From positions 661,280-683,018 of the forward strand of contig CAMPET010000003.1 of NCBI GenBank assembly GCA_946803715.1: a DNA stretch of 21,739 nt. The letters run 5' to 3'. Source of the stretch: Beroe ovata (taxonomy: Eukaryota; Ctenophora; Nuda; Beroida; Beroidae). Shown here in pieces: positions 8,045 through 16,464 of this stretch (position 1 is the first letter of the stretch; each line of letters opens with the position of its first letter). The translations under genes and the position numbers were made by a program. The notes below the pieces were generated by a model. The model searched no databases and was not told where the DNA came from. It saw only the letters and a program-made list of their open reading frames with translations.

Positions 8045-11000
8045 ATGGACACTCCAACGAAGGATGAAATCGACCAGGTCTTCAAGAAGCTAAAGTACAT
8101 CCCAGGGAACAAGGTTGGTGCAGAACTTCAAACTGAAATTCCTTGTTACAATTTGCATGTTCCTTCACTGTAGCAAGCTTCCCTGATCAGGTATGTTTTG
8201 ACTGTAACAAAGTCAACCCAACTTGGTCATCTGTGACGTTTGGTGTCCTAATCTGCCTGGACTGTTCGAGCAAACACCGCAATCTTGGCGTCCACCTGTC
8301 TTTTGTCCGGAGTATTGACCTGGACAAGTGGACGTGGGTGCAGCTTCGAGCTATGCAAGTCGGAGGAAACGCCAATGCTGTAAGTGTGATATTCCTGTTA
8401 TGAGCAATTACATTATCAACTGCGTCATGCTCGGACTATGATAGCGTCATGCGTTTCCGTGATATGATAAGTCCATCTTCAGAGACAGTTCTTCGCAGCA
8501 AACGGCTGTACTACGAACGATTCTATTCAGAAATACAACAGGTATAATATGCTGTCGTTCTGTGGGATGATATGTATGGTTTGTTCCTTAATTCTATGCG
8601 TTTGGTTTTGATCTTTCTTATTCAATTCTTTATATTTGCCTGTTTCAGTCGTGCTGCTAGATTGTATAGGAAGAAGTTGGAAAACATGGCGCAGGATGCA
8701 CAGCAACGCTATATGAACCAGGTATTCTCGTGGCACAGTGCCATTGTACCACCTGAAAATTCAGTGATTCGTGTGGCGCGCGGGAACAAAACTGTATACA
8801 TGATTGCGCAAATTTATCACGTACGTTTTTATTGTACACGTCGTCTATCGATGCGCGCGCATGAACATATTCTCCGGTCGCAATCAATTTATCGACATTT
8901 ATTCCAGCTTCATTTGGACACTGCTCCGAAGAGCCCTGAATTGGCTCCCGAAGTGGATTTCTTCGAAGATATGCTCAGTAATTCAGGTAAGTTTGTTTCT
9001 TCAGCTTGTTATGAACAGCGACATGACCACTCTGTCACAGAAGTTGATGACACATTGTTACACCAGTCCGAACTTATAGCACTCTTCTCCCAGAACCCCA
9101 AGCTAAAAGTATCCAGCATGTTGTTGAGAAACAACCAGAGCCACCTCAGCCAACATTCCAACCCGCTGAACCAGGTTACAACACAAAACTCTTCTGAGTA
9201 ACTCTGAAATTTATACCCATGGTACTTAAGTATTCCCAACGCATGTTCTAGTTTAAAACGTCATAAATCTTCCCTTCAGCATTACAGCCAGCGTATGTTC
9301 CAGTTCTAAGCCAGCCAAACACAGCCAGTAGCAGGCGTCCTGCAAAGAAGAAGGGAGGGGTAAGTAGTGTCAGGGACTGTCATACTATGCACATGACTTG
9401 TGACATAGCGGTATTATACTGACCCTGGTGTTTTCTCCCTAGCTTGGAGGTTTAGGAGGTGCTAAGAAAGCAACCCGTAACATTACCGATATAGAGAGCT
9501 CCGTGGAGCAACGCGCAGCCGCGGAGAAAGCTGCTATCATGGAACAGGAACAAATCAATAGAGAAACTGCTATGGAAATGCTGTCACGGGATCTAGAGCA
9601 AAAAGCAACAGTCTCGCCTGCGGGTAGACAGAAGACGGGAGTGCAGCTAGGAAATGAGAGATTGGGTGAGTATCATGTTGCGACAGTTTGAATCACCATT
9701 CGACTGAGTTGTACACGTGGCAATATGTATCCGGGATGTAACCTAGAACCGAATTTCAGGAATGGGCCGTCTTGGTGGTGGCAGACCCAACGTCTCTCAT
9801 AATATCTCATCCGCTGCAAAAGTAATCGAACAAGAAACTCCGACATCATACAGCAGTAGACCCAGTGTCGTCACATACGACGATCAATTGGACGAGTTTT
9901 ATGACACTTTGTCGGACTACACTGACGAACCCGTCGTCGCACAACACCGAGAAGACGACGATAATGACGTCACAGAGATTCTTGACCCGAAAACTGCAGC
10001 ACTACGCAGGTTTATATTACGAGTTTTCTGCTATAATATGTTCAAGACTCGTATCATGGGTTTCAGAAAGCTGTATTTCTGGTAGCATGGATTGATTCGA
10101 GCGATGAATCATATTCGTTTCTCTAATTTCAGGCATGAAAAAAGGCAAGCAGCTATCCGAGACGAAATGGCATCTAACGACAACAGAGTATCGGACAAGT
10201 ATAGCAACTCAAAATCAATATCGTCAGACCAGTACTTCAATCGTGGTCAAGCAGTGAGTTTACTCGTGGTCCCATATTACCGTGATATCATATCTGTGTA
10301 GATACTTTCACCGCGTCTCTCTCAATGTTATCTGGTTTTGATTGTCTCTCTCTCAATATTGTTTTGATTGTCAGGCTGCTGAACCTTCCCACGATCCGAA
10401 CATCCGGAATTTTAGTGGCGCTAGTTCAATCTCTTCTGATCAGTACTTCGGCAGACCACAACCTGCCAGATGTAAGTATTGAGGATCATATATTTGCCGT
10501 GTGAACATGCGGGTTTCGATCTATTGACTATTCGATGCTACAGTTCTATTGGTCGCGCCACGCAACCCTGAGGAAAGGGAGTAATCCAACAATTGGTCGG
10601 GATTGTTTTTTGCAGTTCGTAAGTGATTAGTCCACGGATAATATCCATGGATCGATAAAGTTTAGATTTATTGGTGAATTAGAGATTAATTAATGATAGT
10701 GTCACTTAAATGTGACACAAGAGAGGAAGCTCGGTGGTTGTCCTATTGTGAAATGATTTGTGAGTCGCTGACAACCTGCTTCTTTATAAATACAGTTCAT
10801 TATTTGTGATTGAGCGTGAGTTATGCAGGTTCAATCACGTGACAAGCTTCTGTCTGTCGAACAGCAGCAGCTTTAATTATGAAATCCCAAAATTTGGTAT
10901 TTCGGTGTGGCATGACTCCTAGGGAGCTCTGTTTACCAGGAATTATTGCAATTTTGACAAATTCATTATTTTGGAATGCCTCCTTCAGTCATTTATAATT

Positions 11001-13540
11001 TGATATCCGTTACAATGTACAAGCTGTCTGATGATCAGATTCCTACTTTAAATCTAATCTAAATCAGTCATCCTTCGCAACTCCGCCATTACATTTCTAT
11101 TCTATCGGTACTTCCGACATTTCCATGTTTTGAATTTTATTCTTTGCTTTGTGCAGAATCCTGCAGTTCGCACTGTGTAAATTGTCAGGAGATATTTCTG
11201 CGAATTCTAGAGTAGCCCCTCCCCCCCGTTTGATCGTCACTCCCTCATGCCGACAGGTTACCATGAGCAATATCACCATGACGACGTCACCCCACACCAG
11301 TACATTCGTGACACTGTCAGTTGCGCAACTCCGCCTTTATCACACAATGGTGACAGTCATTGTAGTACAAGCAGTGGTTGGAAGTGTGGCAAACGGGCTA
11401 TCCATATCGTACAACACCCACAGAGACTGGTCAAGTCTCGCTAACAAGCTCGTCATATTCCTCAATGTCCTCGATCTACTTGTGTGTTTGGTGGCTGTGA
11501 TGTACGCATTCGCCGCCATGTTTGCCCATTCAATATCATGGACTCTCCTCCTGGACTTATTCGAGCTCCTAGCAGAAGCAACGGGATTCGCGACAACACT
11601 TATGAGCGTCACCAGAACCATCTCTCTAATGGCGCCCTTCTATAGAGTTCAGAGCAGACTGGTGGCTACAGCAGTTGTTGTGTTCATGTCGTATCTTGTG
11701 GCAGCTAAATTGCTGTTTCAATCATCTGTTCTGACGATGATATCAATGATAGGGCTATCGTTGATGATAGTTGTTGTTGGTGTGTGTGCCACAATCTGTG
11801 TGTTTAGGCTGATGGTGGCTTACACACCACGAGGTCGTGTCATTAGCGCTTGTCACAGACAAGCCACCATAACCATTTTAATCATATCTCTGCTGTTCTG
11901 TGTGGTTAATGCGGCATATGTTCTCTACAACTTCGTTTGGATTCGGCTCCTCAACAATAGCTACTACGATGAAATCTCGAGTGCGTTTATCAACTTCTAC
12001 GTGACCATGATTGGAATTCCATTCAACTCCGCGGTGAACCCTATCATATACATCAGTAGGAAAGCTGAAATGAGAGCATTCGTCTGGCACAACTCGGCAA
12101 CACTCTGGCTGTCGTCAAGGTTACGTCGCCAATCAGCAAACTCGAGCGTACAGCATACACTGCCACAGAGTCGTGTTGCCACTGCATCTGAGGTGTGATG
12201 AATTTGATTGTAAAATAAAGAGAGTATGCGTTTGTATGAGATAGTACTGAATAGGGAAGAAACTCAGAAAAGTATGAGAGTGACCCAGATAACCGAGATC
12301 AGCACGTGTGCTGTGTGATTCCTGGCTATGCGTTATCAGAAATTCCGAATTCTTGATCTCTCATGCGACTGCCACAAAACACCCCACTACTCCAACTCTA
12401 ATGAGAGTATGACAAATCCGATAATTCACACCAATCAATAGGCTCTATATGTAGGCTTGCGCAGCGCTAAGCGCTTGCGCTAGTGTCAAGAGCTCTTCCA
12501 TATCAATTCCGTTGCTAAAATTTCCGTAATTACTCCCGCACATTATCTTCCGTAGTTCCCCCAATTATTCACACATGACCTTCCCTTCTCCCGCAGCTAA
12601 TTTGTACGATAAAGCAGCCAGTTTCAACACTCCAGACCTGACAAACGTTAAAGCAAGTTTGACAGAAGGAGCTGCAAAAGTTACCAATAAAGTGAGTAAT
12701 ATGAATTGTTCCTTGCAGTATCACCATGATCCACCGTCGATTATCACTTTGGCACTGTCAAGCATGTCGGCATTCGGCACATCTAGCGATTTAAGTAATT
12801 TTGATGTCAGGTCTTCCACGATTCTGATTATAAGGTTAGCTTATAAGGTTAATATTAGAGACAGGAACTTGTATACGATTGCTTATCAGCCACCCCCCAG
12901 AATTTGCCACTCTTGTGATCCCATGTATCATTTTAGCGATTGTTGAACCATCGGGTTTATAGCCTCATCATTCTACTCCCTATCGATCGCAATACCCTCA
13001 CTCCTTGATGACAGAAAATATAATCTCCCTCCCCAATTCTTTTCCACAAAAACAAACACCAGATGACGGAGTATGGTTTGAATGTTTATTCTAAGATTAT
13101 CCCAGTCAAGTCACAGTAGTGTAAGTGTCGCGTCACAGTAATGTTAGTGCCGCGTGACTTGTGCTACAGTGTAGCACCGCGCTACACACATTAAGACAGC
13201 TGCATGAGCCATGATCAGTGAAATGACTATGGATCATAACCCTCCTTGATATTGTGTAGACTGTAGATGATTCGCGCTTCAACTTCTCAACACAAGATAC
13301 AGCTGAATAGTCAGTGAATCAGTGTAAAGTATCGAAAGTAAACTGTAATAGTTGCATGATTGCATGTTCGCACGACACTTCATGGAACCCTACTCCCCTG
13401 CCTAATCATTCGAAACCTGAATGAGGCCCTATTTCCCCTTATTATTCTATAGACTCCATTTCCTCCGCCTAATAATATAACCGTTCCAGTTGACGGACCT
13501 ATACCAAGCTGCGCAGGATAAGCTCGATAACTACAGATAG
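8045..13540 (+). CDS. ARFGAP2: ADP-ribosylation factor GTPase-activating protein 2/3
   Basis: I reconstruct 13 exons with consistent phases: 8045-8113, 8191-8379, 8483-8541, 8649-8721, 8908-8986, 9094-9174, 9280-9359, 9443-9665, 9760-10009, 10133-10253, 10375-10471, 12597-12691, 13490-13540; 1467 nt, 488 residues (human paralogues ~516-521). The ArfGAP zinc finger is C25-C28-C45-C48 (spacing CX2CX16CX2C) with probable arginine finger R53 in [12 protein letters not shown], then [12 protein letters not shown] and [17 protein letters not shown] basic LGGLGGAKK segment (~211-219) matches the coatomer-binding region. VIEQETP (306-312) and two ISSDQYF motifs (397-403, 427-433; one followed by G) match the family's C-terminal ISSxxxFG repeats. 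The last exon encodes [16 protein letters not shown]. Family role: hydrolysis of Arf1-GTP on Golgi COPI vesicles. ARFGAP2 versus ARFGAP3 is not resolved. Intron 11 (10472-12596) contains a whole GPCR gene. Confidence 0.92.
11263..12198 (+). CDS. Divergent class A (rhodopsin-like) GPCR nested in an ARFGAP intron
   Basis: 311 residues in one exon from the ATG at 11263 (ttaccATGa). The frame is open upstream to a TTG at 11149, but no earlier ATG is in frame. Seven hydrophobic segments lie at roughly 28-50, 67-90, 98-122, 138-160, 163-190, 201-229 and 243-268. Class A signatures are GSVAN (N44, TM1), LNVLD (D71, TM2) and NPIIY (259-263, TM7). The DRY site is TRT (117-119) in [15 protein letters not shown], with R118 kept. 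TM4 lacks the usual Trp, TM5 the usual Pro, TM6 has FCVVN in place of CWxP, and no Cys is seen at the top of TM3. N-glycosylation sequons occur at N3 (NIT) and N241 (NNS). The C-tail is short and Ser/Arg-rich. The ligand is unknown; it resembles lineage-expanded orphan invertebrate receptors of the plasma membrane. Confidence 0.88.
   Translation: MSNITMTTSPHTSTFVTLSVAQLRLYHTMVTVIVVQAVVGSVANGLSISYNTHRDWSSLANKLVIFLNVLDLLVCLVAVMYAFAAMFAHSISWTLLLDLFELLAEATGFATTLMSVTRTISLMAPFYRVQSRLVATAVVVFMSYLVAAKLLFQSSVLTMISMIGLSLMIVVVGVCATICVFRLMVAYTPRGRVISACHRQATITILIISLLFCVVNAAYVLYNFVWIRLLNNSYYDEISSAFINFYVTMIGIPFNSAVNPIIYISRKAEMRAFVWHNSATLWLSSRLRRQSANSSVQHTLPQSRVATASEV
12214..12219 (+). promoter_or_regulatory. 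Poly(A) signal (AATAAA) of the nested GPCR
   Basis: AATAAA lies 16 bp after the GPCR stop codon, inside the ARFGAP intron on the host-sense strand. It supports the GPCR being its own transcription unit and could in principle truncate ARFGAP transcripts. Confidence 0.55.
13110..13153. repeat. Short tandem duplication in ARFGAP intron 12
   Basis: gtcacagtagtgtaagtgtcgc is followed directly by a diverged copy, gtcacagtaatgttagtgccgc, and then by the small palindrome-like gctacagtgtagc. No function is evident. Confidence 0.5.
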
Positions 13541-14884
13541 TACCCTCACATTCATTGACACTTTTTTCTGGGAGATCAACAGCCCAATCATCATTTTCTC
13601 TGGGTGGAATGGAGATTTTACACTTAACAGTAGCTAGATAATGGGTAAATGGTGCCCATTTTCTCCTATCTTATCTTGTGTACTCTTGAATAAGGTTTTG
13701 AGTTAGTTTCAGTACTTTTCATCATATGAACACAGTCAGTGAAGTAACATGTTAACAGTCATAGTGGATGGTGTTCTTGATTATTTTAGTGACGTAATCA
13801 TGGTATATAGTGACGTATATAAAACTACCAGCTGGCATGGAATGTGTGTTTTTTTGCAAATAAGTAGCTGTAGATTATTTGATTTTTTCTCAACTTGCAG
13901 ATGTAATAAAGAAGACTGAAATGTTAAGATTCCATTTGAGATTAAAATCATGATTTGAAATTCAAAAGACGTGCAATCTAGTGTTTAGGGATTTCTAAAT
14001 TTTGCAGAAGTTCACACTGCACATGTCTCTTGGAGACTCTGTACAGTTAAATGGTATCGGTTAAGTGTATTTGTTATGTTCGGTTTGATTTATCTTTCAG
14101 CTGGGAACCCTAAGTTAAACACAATTCTAAATTCTAAATATTCTCAAGATAATCGCAATCTTGACGGTTGACGATAATATCAGAAAACATCAGTTCTGGT
14201 ACTACTGTAATAATTGAAGTTCAATCTGTAAAATCCAATTCTAGATTTTTTTCCCGAATCGTCCATTTGATTAACGTTGAGACAACAGAGCAACTATTAT
14301 AATTGTGCAGACTGACTCCATGATGCAGGATGCGTGCGCACGTACACCGCATGCATTAGATCAGAGCGCGCACATGCACTCGTAACTCCATTTTTGCGCG
14401 ACGTCCATCACATTTATGTACAAAAGTTATGGCGCGCACCGCAAAGCAGAAGATGTTTTTCGTGACTTGTGTCAAGCCGCGCCGCAAATTTAAGCATCCT
14501 ATAAGTACGTGCGCATTGCGCGCGTTTTCGCAAATTCTTCACAATTCACGTAGAACTCAGTCAGAAGATCCCCTGAAACCACCACAAAAGTGCTCAGGTA
14601 TTTTCTATCCTATCAAGTTGGTCTAATCTACTAATTTAGACCATCCGAAATGTCTCCTGTCTCGAGGTGTGTCGAATCTCATGGCAGAGTGATCTAGATA
14701 TGGCATGGGGTCTAGATATTAGAATAGGAATCAAATAGAGGATATTTAGATTCCTGTGTTAGTTGACGCTAAGTCACATAGTTATGGATTGTTTGACGGT
14801 GACTATTCATGCCGTATTGAAATAGACCTAGTGTGTGTATAGTGTATATCGCGAAATGTGTGACAAGTAAGCTAATAAGGGACT
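13541..14884. other. 3' region of ARFGAP and intergenic DNA
   Basis: Probable ARFGAP 3' UTR up to about 13.9 kb, then unassigned DNA. 14300-14540 is rich in gcgcgc steps, unlike its AT-rich surroundings; the 65-residue frame at 14429-14626 in it has no recognisable relatives. Confidence 0.5.
13905..13910 (+). promoter_or_regulatory. Candidate poly(A) signal (AATAAA) of ARFGAP
   Basis: A canonical AATAAA within atgtaataaagaag, 365 bp after the ARFGAP stop at 13540. Confidence 0.45.
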
Positions 14885-14902
14885 TGAGGTTACTAACCTC
14901 AG

Positions 14903-15360
14903 GTTAGCGGCCAGATATGACTCGGGAATGATTGTTTGTCGATGGGAGTCATGTTTAGGAGTTACTAGACATCATTTAGGCTCATTTTCAACGTTTGGAC
15001 ACGCCCATGCATGTCGATTGTATGGAAGGCGCGAAAAGTGTGACAAATTTGGGACTTTGGGATGCGACCTGATATGGTTCGGAAATGATTTTTCGTCGAT
15101 GGAGATCATGTCTACGAGTCACTTGGCAACATTTAGGCCCATTTTCAACCTTTGGACACGCCCATGGTTGTCGATTGTATGGAAGGCGCAAAAAAATGTC
15201 AAAACCGTGACTTTGGGTTAGCGTCCTGATATGACATGGAAATTTCTATTACTGGTTAGATATCATGTCTAGGAGTTACTAGGCCACATTTGAGGACGTA
15301 ATCAACCTTGAGCCAGGCCCAAATGTCGTGTTGTATGAAACGCGCGAAATGTGTGTCAAA
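14903..15360. repeat. 157-bp tandem repeat, three diverged copies
   Basis: The motif cc(a/t)gatatg recurs at 14914, 15071 and 15228, exactly 157 bp apart. Each copy then carries gga-atcatgt-ta-gagt-act (gagtcatgt, gagatcatgt, agatatcatgt), an acat-tt-agg-c segment, ttggacacgcccatg (degenerate in copy 3) and tgtatg(g)aa(g)gcgc. The array is satellite-like and close to the 3' end of the SDR gene. The spacing is far too long for CRISPR repeats, and there are no unique spacers. Confidence 0.75.
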
Positions 15361-15491
15361 GACTTATGGGCGAGGTTCAAGGTTGATTACGTCCTCAAAT
15401 GTGGCCTAGTAACTCCTAGACATGATATCTACCACCTAAGAGTGATTTCCGACTCATATCAGGACGCTAACCCCAAGTCACGTTTTTGACA
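15197..15491. repeat. Large inverted repeat with a 54-bp perfect arm
   Basis: Copy 3 of the tandem repeat (15197-15312) is followed by its inverted copy (15373-15491). 15258-15311 is exactly complementary to 15377-15430, with a 65-base loop between them; outside that the arms match with some mismatches. A tttgacacaca repeat follows at 15484-15513. It lies just past the SDR stop codon, so readthrough transcripts would fold into a long stem. Confidence 0.8.
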
Positions 15492-15555
15492 CACATTTGA
15501 CACACATTTGACACAAGTCACGAAAAACATCAACTCCCGCAAAGTTCTTGAAGAA

Positions 15556-16464
15556 CTACTTGATTTTCTTCACCATTTGCTGCCCCACAACTTTCTCGTA
15601 AAGCCCATCATGCTTTCTCCTCGCTTCTCTTCTATTCATCAGCTCATGGGTTACAGATTTTGGGATAAGGAAACTAAGGAGGTTGATTCCGAAATTGATA
15701 TATCTTGGGACACAAATCAGGTTTTTACCTTCTCTTACTCCTCGTATACTCTGAGTAACAACCTGTTTTGGCGATAGAGCTCTGACAGCTTTGGCACTGA
15801 GACCGTCTATCATTCGAGTATCAACAAACCATGGACAAACGGCTGTAAACTTGACACTGGAACTGTAGTGCTCGGACCTCAATTGCTCCATCATGTGAAT
15901 AGAACCGGCTTTCGCAGCACAGTAGTCAGTTGACCGATTCAGTGGTTGAAATCCAGCTATAGATGCGATATTCACGACATGACCATCATCCAACTCGAGC
16001 ATCTTGGGGAGGAATAGCTTAATGAGCCACATTGCTGCCGTCATGTTCACTGTCGCAGAATACTGAATTTGAGTGAGGCTCATATCAGTGAGTGGGGTTA
16101 TGAATGCAACCCCAGCGTTGTTAATAAGAACGGTGATAGTAAACCCTGAGTCAGTAACGTCTCGATAGAGTTGCTCAACCTGTTCAATCCGTGATAAATC
16201 ACAGGTGTACGTGTGTACATCACACCCTGTCAAAGTTTGTGCAACATTGTGTAACTTCTCGCTGTCCATATCTACCAGATGTACTCTGTTTCCCATTGCC
16301 GCTAACTGACGGGCAAATTCAGCGCCAATTCCCTGCGCAGCGCCAGTTATCAGCACGTCTCGGTTAGACAGTTTCTTCAGCGGTCTGCTACGTGTTACGA
16401 AGTAGAATATTTCCAGGAGAAAATAAAGTGGGAGTTTCAGGATTTCCAAAATGATGGACGCCAT
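15556..16464 (-). CDS. Membrane-anchored short-chain dehydrogenase/reductase (SDR16C / HSD17B11-like)
   Basis: 302 residues in one exon. A hydrophobic N-terminal segment (~4-24) suggests anchoring to the ER or lipid droplet. The classical SDR signatures are complete: TGAAQGIG (40-47, cofactor loop), D65 at the end of beta-2 (suggesting NAD(H) over NADP(H)), CDLS (88-91), NNAG (115-118), and the tetrad N140, S168, Y181, K185 with the usual 12-residue Ser-Tyr gap (YCAAK). Length, N-terminal anchor and a basic C-terminus fit the SDR16C group (HSD17B11/13, retinol dehydrogenase-like), which oxidises steroids, retinoids or other lipid alcohols; the substrate cannot be read from sequence. The ATG has context taaaATGg, four bases after ttcataatttcag. 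No AATAAA-type signal on this strand is seen within ~500 bp of the stop, which instead abuts the inverted repeat. Convergent with ARFGAP. Confidence 0.9.
   Translation of the reverse strand: MASIILEILKLPLYFLLEIFYFVTRSRPLKKLSNRDVLITGAAQGIGAEFARQLAAMGNRVHLVDMDSEKLHNVAQTLTGCDVHTYTCDLSRIEQVEQLYRDVTDSGFTITVLINNAGVAFITPLTDMSLTQIQYSATVNMTAAMWLIKLFLPKMLELDDGHVVNIASIAGFQPLNRSTDYCAAKAGSIHMMEQLRSEHYSSSVKFTAVCPWFVDTRMIDGLSAKAVRALSPKQVVTQSIRGVREGKNLICVPRYINFGINLLSFLIPKSVTHELMNRREARRKHDGLYEKVVGQQMVKKIK

Larger units (their letters stand above)
10472..12596 (+). other. ARFGAP intron 11, host of the GPCR gene
   Basis: Donor gtaagt at 10472, acceptor ttctcccgcag ending 12596. It joins phase-1 exon 11 to exon 12, whose protein ([20 protein letters not shown]) continues the ARFGAP2/3 C-terminus. 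At 2125 bp it is by far the gene's largest intron; intron 12 is 798 bp and the others are at most 186 bp. About 790 bp before and 400 bp after the nested gene hold no feature I recognise apart from its poly(A) signal. Confidence 0.85.

Noticed and set aside
11149-11262. N-terminal extension of the GPCR by 38 codons
   Set aside because: The open frame has no ATG before 11263 (it starts at TTG), and an acceptor-like cgacag lies six bases before that ATG.
12575-12946. 123-codon frame over ARFGAP exon 12
   Set aside because: Only 12597-12691 is coding; the rest is intron sequence on both sides that happens to be open, beyond a clear gtgagt donor.
14429-14626. Frame starting MARTAKQ, resembling the start of histone H3
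   Set aside because: Similarity stops after a few residues and the order differs from H3 (MARTKQTARKS); the rest is unlike any histone. The surrounding DNA is a CG-rich non-coding patch.
14903-15491. CRISPR-like array
   Set aside because: The repeat unit is 157 bp, contiguous, without unique spacers, and in animal DNA.
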